Part shown: piece by piece, positions 51,659 to 60,336 of the stretch
Layout of the letters: every line of letters starts with the position of its first letter
Position numbering within the stretch: the first letter of the stretch is position 1
From: Candidatus Peribacteria bacterium
GTDB taxonomy: Bacteria; Patescibacteriota; Gracilibacteria; Peribacterales; Peribacteraceae
DNA length: 64,000 nucleotides
Direction: 5' to 3'
Assembly: GCA_023245765.1 (NCBI GenBank)
Contig: JAHFJP010000001.1
Coordinates: 23,664 to 87,663 of the forward strand
Notes under the pieces: model-generated
The model's database searches: none
What the model saw: the letters and a program-made list of their open reading frames with translations, nothing else
Told to the model about the DNA's origin: nothing
Program-made: the position numbers and the translations under genes

Positions 51659-52609
51659 ATGCCCTCCTGGATCGTTGCCCTTCCGGACAGACTCGATGCG
51701 TTCCTCGGCAGTGACGGGCGCATGCTCAGCCGCGCCAAAGCGCAGAAGGCAATTGAGGATGGGCTGGTCATGGTGAACGACGATGTCGTCACCAAAGCGG
51801 CACACCGGGTGCAGGAGGGGGACAAAGTGAGTCTGGAGTCACTCGGTGAGGAAAAAGAATCAGAGATTGATCCGTGTGACCTGAAACTCACGGTCCTGTA
51901 CGAAGACGCCGCCTGCTTCGTGATCAACAAACCTGCCGGCATTGCCGTGCATCCGGGTGCGGGAATGATGGCTGGGGAGAAAACACTCCTGCACGGCATT
52001 GCCTATCTGTACAAGAAAAAGGGACTCCCCTTCTCCGGAGAATCCGTTCTGGTCCACCGTCTCGATAAAGATACGACGGGGTGTCTCTTGATTGCGAAGA
52101 CGCCGGCAGCGCACCTGTTTCTGCAGCAGCAATTTGAAACCCGGACCGTCCAGAAGACGTACCTTGCACTCGTCGCCGGCGTCCCGGAGCTTGCCACGGC
52201 GACGGTCGACGCACCGATTGGCAGGAGCGTCGGCAACCGCACGAAGATGTCGGTGAATGCGTCGTTCACCAGCCGCGAGGCGCAGACGACATACAGAGTC
52301 ATCGCGTCATCGACCCCTTCGGCCGGCTCAGGGGTCGCGCTGCTCGAGTGCGATCTGCATACCGGGCGGACGCACCAAATCCGCGTGCACCTCCATTCCA
52401 TCGGTCATCCGGTGCTTGGGGACAGTGCGTATGTGAACGCGCTCAGTGAACGGCTGACGCAGGAATTCGATATCCGCAGCGTCTGTCTGCACGCGTGGAA
52501 GCTTACATTCACGTCGCCAGAGGATCAGAAAGAGCATGCGGTAATGGCGCCAGCGCCGCAGACGTTGTTGCGAGCGATAGAGGCGGCGGGGATTGAATGG
52601 AAACAATAG
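51659..52609 (+). CDS. rluD: RluD-like 23S rRNA pseudouridine synthase
   Basis: 316 aa. An N-terminal S4 domain (LDAFLGSDGRMLSRAKAQKAIEDGLVMVND), then the RluA/RluD catalytic motif VHRLDKDTTGCLL (catalytic Asp about 128) and LLECDLHTGRTHQIRVHL. TAGAAT lies exactly 6 nt before the ATG. A GCCCTGAGC-type palindrome (52312-52336) is inserted in frame, giving the stretch STPSAGSGV in a loop, apparently tolerated. Confidence 0.92.
   Translation: MPSWIVALPDRLDAFLGSDGRMLSRAKAQKAIEDGLVMVNDDVVTKAAHRVQEGDKVSLESLGEEKESEIDPCDLKLTVLYEDAACFVINKPAGIAVHPGAGMMAGEKTLLHGIAYLYKKKGLPFSGESVLVHRLDKDTTGCLLIAKTPAAHLFLQQQFETRTVQKTYLALVAGVPELATATVDAPIGRSVGNRTKMSVNASFTSREAQTTYRVIASSTPSAGSGVALLECDLHTGRTHQIRVHLHSIGHPVLGDSAYVNALSERLTQEFDIRSVCLHAWKLTFTSPEDQKEHAVMAPAPQTLLRAIEAAGIEWKQ
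52312..52336 (+). repeat. in-frame palindromic element inside the RluD-like gene
   Basis: Perfect 7-bp arms GACCCCT/AGGGGTC. Its core matches 17 of 19 positions of the intergenic element at 48262 on the opposite strand. Confidence 0.65.
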
Positions 52610-52617
52610 GGGTGTTG

Positions 52618-52855
52618 TCCCTCGTTCATCCCTCGTACGAAATCGCTGCGGCGATTTCTACTCGGGATGACAACCGAATGAATCAGGAGCTCCTCGTTAC
52701 GAAAACCGCTCGGCGGTTTTCTACTCGGAGCCCTTCTCTTAACGAGTGTCGCCGAGTAGCTCCGCAGCAGCGGAGCGTATCGAGGCGTTGCTTCAAAAAG
52801 CGTGTTGTCATCCCGAGTAGCTCGCCCGCAGGCGAGCGTACGAGGGATCACTTCG
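52618..52855. repeat. array of four nested palindromic elements
   Basis: Four units in alternating orientation share flanks like CTCGTACGA and CTACTCGGGATGA. Each encloses a different inner hairpin (ATCGC/GCGAT, AACCGC/GCGGTT, CTCCGC/GCGGAG, CTCGCC/GGCGAG). The last unit runs into the end of the convergent FecR-like gene. Fills the whole gap; no gene seen. Confidence 0.6.
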
Positions 52856-54560
52856 GTTGATACTCCACCGTATACGTCAGCGTATCCAAGATCTCCCCCG
52901 CCTTGTTCCGCGCGACGATCTTGTACGTGTTCTTGCCTTTGCGGAGATTGTTGATCGCCACGTCGACGATGTAGTTCCAGACCGGCTTGCCCGGTTTGTA
53001 GAGCTGCAGCGTGTAGTCGTTGACCGAGATTGTCGCGGTCTGTGGCGATGTGGCGCCGATCAAGAGGAACCCCGTGCCGGTTTCGGTGTGCGAGGTGCCG
53101 GCAGTGGGCAGCTCAATTTTGAGGGAGCCCGGGAGGAGCGGAGCGTTGCTGGGGAGTGTTCCCGGTGCTGTTGACGCAGCGCTGGAGGAGCCCGTGCTGA
53201 CGACGCCGTCGCCACCCTCTCCACCTTGGATGATCGTCAGGCGCGCGGCGGGGCTCTTTTTGCCGGCAGCGTCGAGCGCGAAGACGTCGTAGACGTTGCT
53301 GCCTTCCACCATGTTGCGCAGGCGCAGGCTTGCCACGTAGCTCCACTCCCCTTTCGTCGGCTCAAAAAGTTGCAGCTTGTAATCGTTGACCATCACCCCC
53401 TGCGTTCCCGCAGGCGCTCCGCCACGCAAAATCAACTCCTCGGCGTGTGTGCGGTACACATCCCCCGCGTGCGCCGGGGTGGTGATGGTGGGGGCAGCGA
53501 GTGGTGCGGGTGGCGCGCGCTTGACCGTGCGATGCGCTTCGGCCAGCACGATGCGACCGTCATCGAGCGCCTGGACGGTGATATCAAAGTCGACCTGCCC
53601 ATCCGGTGGTGCCACTTCCTGCGCGAACGTTCGTTTGACCGTATCGAGCAGCGCGGGGTAGCCGTTGACCATGATGCGCGTGACGCTGGCGCCGACCGTG
53701 CCACGGACCATGATGGTTGGGGTGGTGAGAGTGGTGCGGTTCTCCGGTGCGGTGATCGTCAGAATCTCGCCGTTTTCTCCCGCCGACGGAGATGCCGAGG
53801 AGCGGGATGTTCCCGGTCGTGCGGCGAGGAGCAGCGTGCGGCTGTCGGTCACGAATGCCGATCGTGACGCGAGCGGATCGATCGGCGACCGATAAGCGTA
53901 GACGTCGTTGACCTGCGCGTTTGCCGGCAGCAGCCACTGCTGGCCTTCGCTGATCACGAAGGGGTCATGGCCGGAGAGAGTCACGCCGATGCCGTCGCTG
54001 TCGCTGCTGAAGACCGTCACGGATGTCGGCGAAAGTTCGGCTTCTGTTCCTGCTGAAACGGAAAACTCGAGTGTCGGTGACGTGACCGTCCACGCGACAC
54101 TTCCGGTGTAGCTTTTAGGCCCTGCGGTGGCGACCCACAGATTGCCTTGCTGCAGATCGAGCGTGATGCGTGAACTCCTGCTGCCGCGTCCACTCTCGGT
54201 GATGGCGAGTGTCGTTCCGTCATTGAGTCGCACCCGGGATCCGTCGAAAAACTGCAGTGATGCGTGAGCATTCGGCCCCGTACTGACGCTCTCGCCGGGG
54301 AACACCATCATGCCGTTCTCGGCATGCTGCTGCTTGCCATCAATCGAGATGCTCACCGTGCCCCGCTCTTCCACCGCCAAAAACGCCCCGGCGCGTTCGG
54401 TCGAGAACGACACGCCGAGCAGTCGCAAAAACAAGGTCCAGAGAAGGTAGCTCACGAAGAACAGTGCTCCGAGGACGAGCAGGAGCCGCAGCCACCGCGG
54501 GAGTGAATGTTCTTGCGCGAGCGGATACGCGCCGCGCCGGTGGCGGGGACGGAGATACAT
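52848..54560 (-). CDS. membrane-anchored FecR-like protein with Ig-like repeats
   Basis: 570 aa. One membrane helix near residues 26-46 (LLVLGALFFVSYLLWTLF). A FecR-like domain follows: GTVSISIDGK, ENGMMVFPGESVSTGPNAHASLQFFDGSRVRLNDGT (positions about 67-120). Then three Ig-like (glucodextranase/invasin-type) repeats, each with a VNDYKLQLF- or VNGYPALL-type strand, linked by Ser/Pro stretches. Probably an outer-surface structural protein. TATGAT lies 8 nt before the ATG. Confidence 0.75.
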   Translation of the reverse strand: MYLRPRHRRGAYPLAQEHSLPRWLRLLLVLGALFFVSYLLWTLFLRLLGVSFSTERAGAFLAVEERGTVSISIDGKQQHAENGMMVFPGESVSTGPNAHASLQFFDGSRVRLNDGTTLAITESGRGSRSSRITLDLQQGNLWVATAGPKSYTGSVAWTVTSPTLEFSVSAGTEAELSPTSVTVFSSDSDGIGVTLSGHDPFVISEGQQWLLPANAQVNDVYAYRSPIDPLASRSAFVTDSRTLLLAARPGTSRSSASPSAGENGEILTITAPENRTTLTTPTIMVRGTVGASVTRIMVNGYPALLDTVKRTFAQEVAPPDGQVDFDITVQALDDGRIVLAEAHRTVKRAPPAPLAAPTITTPAHAGDVYRTHAEELILRGGAPAGTQGVMVNDYKLQLFEPTKGEWSYVASLRLRNMVEGSNVYDVFALDAAGKKSPAARLTIIQGGEGGDGVVSTGSSSAASTAPGTLPSNAPLLPGSLKIELPTAGTSHTETGTGFLLIGATSPQTATISVNDYTLQLYKPGKPVWNYIVDVAINNLRKGKNTYKIVARNKAGEILDTLTYTVEYQPK

Positions 54561-54632
54561 GGAAGTACATCATACTACGGAGTGAACGGGGGCAAGGGCA
54601 AGGTCTTGTGAAGTGGAGTATGCTGCTTTGCT

Positions 54633-55241
54633 ATGCCCCTATCTCGTAGTGAGCTCAAAGAATCGGCAAAAGAGATACCGATCGATCTTCGAGCGTGGGA
54701 GCATGACTGTGCGGAGTTTCAGCGGACATTCTTGCCGGAAGCGGCTGAAGCGATCGACGACGCAGCGACTGAAGATTCCCCTCAGGCGAAAAAGATGGCG
54801 CGAGGTTTCCACGAAGAAGGTCATGAAGTTGTTCCAGCGGAAATGGCCAATATGCTTTCGGACATCGCTGCCAAACTCGTGGATACGAGTAGAGACCGTA
54901 TTCATCTCGTCCTGGTATCGAGAATCGCTGCACAGCAAGATGACGATGAAGGGCCGACGTTGCAAAATATCGACTTGGAGACGGTGTACAAGCATTCGGA
55001 TACAGCAATACTCCTCGGAGAACTTGAATCTCTGCAACAGAAGACAATTTGGGAGATGATTATCGGCTCACTGTGCACGATTGCTGTTCGACAAGCGGCG
55101 AATATTCTCAATTTGAGCGAGCAGGCAGAATCATCGAAGCATGCGCTTCAGTTGAGACGCATTGTCGCAGACGAACTCAAGAAAGAAGTGATCGATGCGC
55201 AGGGCATCACGATTCTGCAAGAGAATGGGACTGGCCAATAA
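54633..55241 (+). CDS. hypothetical helical protein, 202 aa
   Basis: Soluble, acidic, helix-rich, without recognised motifs. TATGCT lies 8 nt before the ATG. Convergent with the GspE/PilB-like gene, with 9 nt between stops. No functional hint from neighbours. Confidence 0.6.
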   Translation: MPLSRSELKESAKEIPIDLRAWEHDCAEFQRTFLPEAAEAIDDAATEDSPQAKKMARGFHEEGHEVVPAEMANMLSDIAAKLVDTSRDRIHLVLVSRIAAQQDDDEGPTLQNIDLETVYKHSDTAILLGELESLQQKTIWEMIIGSLCTIAVRQAANILNLSEQAESSKHALQLRRIVADELKKEVIDAQGITILQENGTGQ

Positions 55242-55250
55242 TCCTCGTCT

Positions 55251-56354
55251 TCATCCCGTCACCCGCGCAACTTCCTCCCTCGTCGTCTTCTTCCCCTTCA
55301 CCGCCTCCTCCCCCCACTCCTTCATCGTCTTGAATCCCTCTTTTTTGGCCTGCGTCTCGATGACCGAGGCATCCGAGAGATTCAGTACCAGCTGTTCAAT
55401 CGCCGGTGTGACCATCAGGAGTTCCGGGAGCGCCATCTGGCCGCCGTACGTGCTATGTGCGCCGGGGTCGCATGCTTTGGAGCCCGATTTGCATTCAGGC
55501 GTGAGCGTGCGCACGAGCCGTTGTGCGAGCACCGCGCGGAGGGCCGGTGCAAACGTGTAGGGGCTTACACCCATCGAGAGAAGCCGCGGGATCGCTTCGA
55601 CGGCGGAGTTCGTGTGCAGCGTCGAAAGCACAAGGTGGCCGGTCAGTGCGGCATTGATTGCCGTCTGTGCGGTCTCCAGGTCGCGGATTTCGCCCACGAG
55701 GATGACGTCCGGGTCATGGCGAAGGATGCTGCGCAGGCCCGAGGCGAACGTGAAGTCGTGATCGGTATCGATCTGGCTCTGGATGATGCCGGGTAGTTCG
55801 TACTCCACCGGATCTTCGAGCGTGATGATATTGCGCTCTTTGCCGATGATCGTGTTAAGGAGCGCGTACAGCGTCGTCGTTTTCCCGGATCCCGTCGGGC
55901 CGGTGACGAGGATGAGGCCGTTTGGAACCTCCACCAGTTCCTTGAGCGTCTTGACGATCGATTCCGGAAAACCAATTTCTTGCAGCGGCCGGATCCCATG
56001 CTCGGGATCAAGCAGACGCAGCGTAATCGCTTCACCGAAGCGTGAGGGAAGAGTCGCGACACGAACATTGATCATCCGATTCTGCGACGCGAACGTGTAC
56101 TGTCCATCCTGTGGAATGTTGGTGATGTTCAGCTTGAGTTTGCTTAAGAACTTTACGCGCCGCAGTAAATCCACGTACACGGTATTGGGGACCATCGCGA
56201 GCGTCAGAAGAATTCCGTGGAGACGCCATTCGAGCCGCACCCCGTCTTTTTGCGGCGAAAGGTGAAGGTCGGACACGTGCTGCAGGGCGGCTTCCTCCTG
56301 CAGTGCTGTCAGCAGATGTTCTCCGTCGAGCTTGGTGAAGTCGATCTGGGGCAT
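55251..56354 (-). CDS. GspE/PilB-family type II/IV secretion ATPase
   Basis: 367 aa from ATG 56354. N2-like region (SDLHLSPQKDGVRLEWRLHG), Walker A GPTGSGKTTT (about 155), Asp box LEDPVEYEL, Walker B DPDVILVGEIRD and His box TLHTNSAVEAI. The N1 domain of full-length PilB and a tetracysteine zinc site are absent, so it resembles a short GspE or PilT. It powers pilus or pseudopilus assembly; partner genes are not in the window. Minus TATAAT (56367-56362) ends 7 nt before the ATG. Confidence 0.88.
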   Translation of the reverse strand: MPQIDFTKLDGEHLLTALQEEAALQHVSDLHLSPQKDGVRLEWRLHGILLTLAMVPNTVYVDLLRRVKFLSKLKLNITNIPQDGQYTFASQNRMINVRVATLPSRFGEAITLRLLDPEHGIRPLQEIGFPESIVKTLKELVEVPNGLILVTGPTGSGKTTTLYALLNTIIGKERNIITLEDPVEYELPGIIQSQIDTDHDFTFASGLRSILRHDPDVILVGEIRDLETAQTAINAALTGHLVLSTLHTNSAVEAIPRLLSMGVSPYTFAPALRAVLAQRLVRTLTPECKSGSKACDPGAHSTYGGQMALPELLMVTPAIEQLVLNLSDASVIETQAKKEGFKTMKEWGEEAVKGKKTTREEVARVTG

Positions 56355-56386
56355 TCCTCTTATTATAGCAGAAAAAGCCATGCTCG

Positions 56387-56451
56387 TTAACTGGTTAATT
56401 AGTTGATTGGAGCGCGTTCATTACCAATGAACCAGTGAACCAATTAACAAA
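56387..56451. repeat. inverted repeat with 8-nt units before the PBP gene
   Basis: Left arm GTTAACTG, GTTAATTA, GTTGATTG; right arm CAATGAAC, CAGTGAAC, CAATTAAC. Complementary arms around a GGAGCGCG loop. Confidence 0.7.
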
Positions 56452-56501
56452 TTTTCATTGCCGCCATGGTATTCTGCAGTGCCTCCGTCCGAGGCCTCCG
56501 C

Positions 56502-59033
56502 ATGGCCTTCAACCCCCACAGAACATCGTCCGAAACCCAGAAACGCCGCTCCCTGCACCAGCGGATGATTATCGTGTACGGCGCATTTCTGATTGCCCTG
56601 CTGATCATCGTCGCGCGGTTACTGGAGCTCCAGATCATCCGTGGAAACGAGTTTCGCTCTGAGGCCCAGCGTCAGCACTTCGGCGGCGTGCGGCTCCCCG
56701 CGAAGCGCGGCGAAATCCTTGCGCGCGACAGCCGCACGGGTGAACTCAACATTCTCGCGACCAATGTGACGCTCGATCTGCTCTACGTCGATCCGCTGAT
56801 CACCGATGATCCCCTCTTTGTCGCCCGCACGTTGAGTACGCTCATTTTGACCGACACTGTCCATGACGACTGCTCGCACGGGCGGGAAACCTGCGCGCGT
56901 GAGTTCATCCCCTTTTATGCGTCGGCGTTCGATCCGCTCACACGGCAGCGAATTTTGGGATCCGGCGCACTGCTTGAGCCGCTCCCCGTGGGCGCGCCGC
57001 TGCCTCCGCAACTCCTGCCACTTCCGACCCTCACACAAGCACGCGATGAGCTGACTGCCGACATTGAGCGGCGCATCTCGCAGAAGAAAGTCACATTCGC
57101 CCCTCTCAAGTACGGCGCGTCGAAAATCGAGATGCAGGAGGTCGCCGATCTGCATGTGCCGGGTGTCCAGGTCTCGGTCGAGCAGAACCTGATCTATGCG
57201 AATCCCGAAGAGATGAATCAGGCGCTCATTGATTCGTTTGCCCGCAAGCTCGCGCAGATTCTTGGCAGCGACGTGAATGTCGTTGCCGAGTCGCTGCGGT
57301 CCCGCGAACTGCGCTACGTCCCGATTCTGCGGCGTGTCCCGCGGTCACTGTCGCTCCAGATCCTCCAGGCGAAAGCGGCGTCGGCGAAGGAAACGCTCGA
57401 CCGTCTCAAGAACGAGAAGAAAAAGGAGAGTGGTGCGGAGCTCCAGTATCCACTGCGCAGCGTCGCACTGATTTCCGAGCACTGGCGCTTTTACCCCGAT
57501 ACAACACTCGCGTCGCATGTGATCGGATTCCTCAACACCAAGCAGGAGCCGCAGTATGGGGTGGAGCGGACATTCGATCCGCAACTTCGCGGACTGGAAG
57601 GGCTCATCACGACCGTGAGCGATGTCAGCAAAAACCAAATCCTCGGTGCCGGGCAGACCATCCGCGACCCCAAGGACGGCGATACTGTGGTTCTGACAAT
57701 CGACCGCACGATCCAGAAGCAGCTCGAAACCACCCTCCAGGCGGCGGTCGACCGCTACCAGGCCGACAGCGGCCAGGCGATCGTGATGGATCCGTTCTCC
57801 GGCCGCATTCTCGCGATGGTCAACGCGCCGCTGTTCGACAGCAACAAGTACGCCGACGTCTCCATGAAGGAGCCGATTCCCATCAGTCCCGAAGGCCGTA
57901 AAAAAATCGTCGTCGAAATTTTCGATCCCGAGAGCAACACCCGCGTTGTCCGCGATTACATCGACGGCGTCTTCACCGCGTCGGGCCGATCGCTGATGAG
58001 CGAAAAGATCCGCAAGCCTCTCGAGGAACTCGAAAAGAAATACGACCTGCACGACCTTGCGCGCTACTACCTTTTGATCGGCGAATATCTACGCCGCGAA
58101 ATTTTCCCCACCAAGGACCCCGCGGTGTGGATGAAGTACAAAAACAATATCGGTCTCGGCGCCTACCTCAACCGTACGGTCCAGGAAATCTACGAACCGG
58201 GCTCCGTTCTCAAACCGATCACGATGGCCATCGCGATCGACCAGGGCGAGGTGACGCCGACCGATACCTACGACGACACCGGCCCGGTGCTCGTCGATGA
58301 GTACAAGATCAACAACAACGACTTTCACCATTACGGCAAAGTCACCATGACCAACTGCCTCGAGCTCTCGATCAACACCTGCATGACGAGCGTCTCGTTC
58401 AAACTTGGCGCCAAGCTCTTCCACGGCGCGCTCGATCGCTTCGGCTTCGGAAAGATCATCGGCATTGAGCTCGAAGACGAGCTCCCCGGCGAAATGCGCC
58501 CCTGGCGCGAATGGTCCAGGACGCTTTTGGCCACCACGGCGTTCGGCCAGGGACTTTCCGCGACGCCGCTCCAGGTGATCACCGCGTGGTCGGCGCTGGC
58601 AAACGGCGGCAGGCTGCTCAAACCGATCATTATCGATTCGGTGGTGCACCCCGACGGATCGGCCGACGTGACGCAGCCGAGAGTGCTGGAGCAAGTCATT
58701 ACCCGCCAGACGTCCGAAACGATCACGGCGATGCTGATCAGTTCCGGTACAAAAGGGTTTGCGAAGTCGGGCAAGAACAAGGGGTATCGGATCGCCGGCA
58801 AAACCGGCACCAGTCAGATCGCCGGTCCCGGCGGCAAGTACGAAACAGGCACGGGCTCGACCGTCGCGACTTACGCCGGCTTCGCTCCCGTCGACCACCC
58901 CAAGTTCGTCATCCTCGTCAAAATCGACCGACCCAAGAACGTCATCCACGGCGCCACGGCGGCCGCCCCGGTCTTTAAAGAAATCTCGGCGTTCTTGTTC
59001 AAGTATTACGGAATTCCGCCGGATGAGAAGTAG
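56502..59033 (+). CDS. class B penicillin-binding protein (FtsI/PBP2 type)
   Basis: 843 aa from ATG 56502; ATG 56466 would add 12 residues. A single membrane anchor (IIVYGAFLIALLIIVARLLEL, about 22-42). The transpeptidase domain has SxxK in GSVLKPITM (about 567), SxN in LSINTCM (about 623) and KTG in AGKTGTSQIAG (about 766). It cross-links peptidoglycan during division or elongation. It is longer than usual, with an extended dimerisation region and an insertion around residues 455-545 before the active site. Follows the 8-nt inverted repeat. Confidence 0.92.
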   Translation: MAFNPHRTSSETQKRRSLHQRMIIVYGAFLIALLIIVARLLELQIIRGNEFRSEAQRQHFGGVRLPAKRGEILARDSRTGELNILATNVTLDLLYVDPLITDDPLFVARTLSTLILTDTVHDDCSHGRETCAREFIPFYASAFDPLTRQRILGSGALLEPLPVGAPLPPQLLPLPTLTQARDELTADIERRISQKKVTFAPLKYGASKIEMQEVADLHVPGVQVSVEQNLIYANPEEMNQALIDSFARKLAQILGSDVNVVAESLRSRELRYVPILRRVPRSLSLQILQAKAASAKETLDRLKNEKKKESGAELQYPLRSVALISEHWRFYPDTTLASHVIGFLNTKQEPQYGVERTFDPQLRGLEGLITTVSDVSKNQILGAGQTIRDPKDGDTVVLTIDRTIQKQLETTLQAAVDRYQADSGQAIVMDPFSGRILAMVNAPLFDSNKYADVSMKEPIPISPEGRKKIVVEIFDPESNTRVVRDYIDGVFTASGRSLMSEKIRKPLEELEKKYDLHDLARYYLLIGEYLRREIFPTKDPAVWMKYKNNIGLGAYLNRTVQEIYEPGSVLKPITMAIAIDQGEVTPTDTYDDTGPVLVDEYKINNNDFHHYGKVTMTNCLELSINTCMTSVSFKLGAKLFHGALDRFGFGKIIGIELEDELPGEMRPWREWSRTLLATTAFGQGLSATPLQVITAWSALANGGRLLKPIIIDSVVHPDGSADVTQPRVLEQVITRQTSETITAMLISSGTKGFAKSGKNKGYRIAGKTGTSQIAGPGGKYETGTGSTVATYAGFAPVDHPKFVILVKIDRPKNVIHGATAAAPVFKEISAFLFKYYGIPPDEK

Positions 59034-59037
59034 GAAT

Positions 59038-59057
59038 GTTCCACGGGGGCGTGGAAC
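59038..59057. repeat. REP-like hairpin, copy 2, next to the RAYT gene
   Basis: Arms GTTCCACG/CGTGGAAC with a GGGG loop, 4 nt after the PBP stop and about 100 nt before the transposase gene. Related to the hairpin at 15489. Confidence 0.6.
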
Positions 59058-59438
59058 GTCAAAGATGGCTTTCTGATAAGGAAAATTCATCATCGTTAAA
59101 AGAAAATGTTCTGAGAAGTCTCGACCTTCGATTATTCATGCATACGCTCACGGTATGCATCGCAATATTGAGAACATTCACCATCGGCGGTCGATTCGGT
59201 TGCGTGGGAGAGATTACGCGGAGCCTGGCATGTATTTTGTGACCATTTGCACGGCAAAAACGGGAGACGTGTTCGGCAATGTGCAACGAGGAGAAATGAT
59301 TCTCAACGCGTACGGCATCATTGCAGATGAATGTTGGCGGGTCATACCCGATCATTTTCCGTGGGTTGCCCTCGACGCGTTTGTCATTATGCCGGATCAC
59401 ATGCATGGGATTGTGGAAATCCTTCCGATGCGGGCATG

Positions 59439-59464
59439 TAGGGGCGTTGCATGCAACGCCCCTA
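59439..59464 (+). repeat. perfect 26-bp palindrome inside the RAYT gene
   Basis: Half-site TAGGGGCGTTGCA followed by its exact complement. Read in frame as part of the transposase. Confidence 0.8.
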
Positions 59465-59485
59465 GCAAAAATGTCGGGTTCAACG

Positions 59486-59513
59486 GTAGGGGCCGAGCAT
59501 GCTCGGCCCCTAC
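59486..59513 (+). repeat. perfect 28-bp palindrome inside the RAYT gene
   Basis: Half-site GTAGGGGCCGAGCA followed by its exact complement; shares the outer TAGGGGC with the palindrome at 59439. Confidence 0.8.
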
Positions 59514-59795
59514 ATTCCCGAATGGGAATGCAATGCCTCACGGACCAGAGCCACATTCGTTAGGTGCAATCATCCGGTCGTTTAAATCCGCCGTTACCCA
59601 TCGAGTGAATGATCTTCAGGGTGTTTCTGGTCAACAATTTTGGCAACGCAATTATTACGATCGCATTATCCGTTCTCACGATTTGGATGGTGTTCGGCGC
59701 TATATCATGGAAAATCCGAAACGTTGGACGCAAGCTTCAGGTGCTTCGAGCGTTCCAGTTTAAATACTATGGGATTTCGCCGGCATGACTTGGTT

Positions 59796-60290
59796 CTACT
59801 GAGGTTTTTCTTCCACGGCAGGCTCATTACTCACAACTCTCAACTGAAATCCATCATTGCGAACTGCATCGATGACGATGTAGGGCTCAACAACATTCCG
59901 AAGCTCTGTGATCCGAGCATTCAACGAATTTTTTGCATTTTCTTTGCCCCATCCTTCCATGGATAGTTCTTTTTGGGTCACTACTCTTTGTTGATTGTTG
60001 AACAACAGCATCAGGAGTTTGCCTTTTCTATTGCTCAAACGTCTCAGTGTTCCTTTTTGGAGGACTTTGAATATAGGTGCGTCATCAGCTAATGATTCTA
60101 AGAAAGGTTGCGGACCACGTCTTCTTCCCGCTGCTGCTAATGTTCTTTGAGACAGTTTTGCTATTTTTTTGCTTAGATCAGTTATGCGTTCCCGAGCCTT
60201 TTCGGCTTCTGAAGCTTCTAGAACTTTCGCCTGTTCAAGAAGAGATACAGCCACCAATAATTGACCAAGCTGAGCTTCCGATTTTACCAT
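59796..60290 (-). CDS. winged-helix DNA-binding protein (OmpR/PhoB C-terminal type)
   Basis: 164 aa. The N-terminal 70 residues are a charged helical region; the C-terminal half (about 85-150) is a Trans_reg_C-like winged helix: LSNRKGKLLMLLFNNQQRVVTQKEL, then NARITELRNVVEPYIVIDAVRNDGFQL. No receiver domain. TTGACT (60325-60320), 17 nt, AAATAT (60302-60297), then exactly 6 nt to the ATG. Markedly AT-rich compared with the window. Confidence 0.72.
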   Translation of the reverse strand: MVKSEAQLGQLLVAVSLLEQAKVLEASEAEKARERITDLSKKIAKLSQRTLAAAGRRRGPQPFLESLADDAPIFKVLQKGTLRRLSNRKGKLLMLLFNNQQRVVTQKELSMEGWGKENAKNSLNARITELRNVVEPYIVIDAVRNDGFQLRVVSNEPAVEEKPQ

Positions 60291-60336
60291 AATGCTATAT
60301 TTAATCTTTTAATATATTTAGTCAAGCTCCATGATT

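Larger units (their letters stand above)
59155..59763 (+). mobile_element. RAYT (REP-associated tyrosine transposase, Y1/HUH family)
   Basis: 202 aa. Y1-transposase features: GMYFVTICTAKTGDVFG, the HUH metal motif PDHMHG (about 80-85) and the catalytic Tyr in FWQRNYYDRIIR (about 166). RAYTs are single-copy relatives of IS200 transposases thought to spread REP hairpins. Two perfect palindromes are inserted in frame at residues about 95-120, adding a Gly/Arg/Ala/Cys-rich loop, after the HUH motif. The last residues after RYIMENPKRW look like a non-native tail. Probably full length. Confidence 0.85.

Noticed and set aside
52618-52855. CRISPR array
   Set aside because: The repeats alternate in orientation, differ inside and have no regular spacers; no cas gene nearby.
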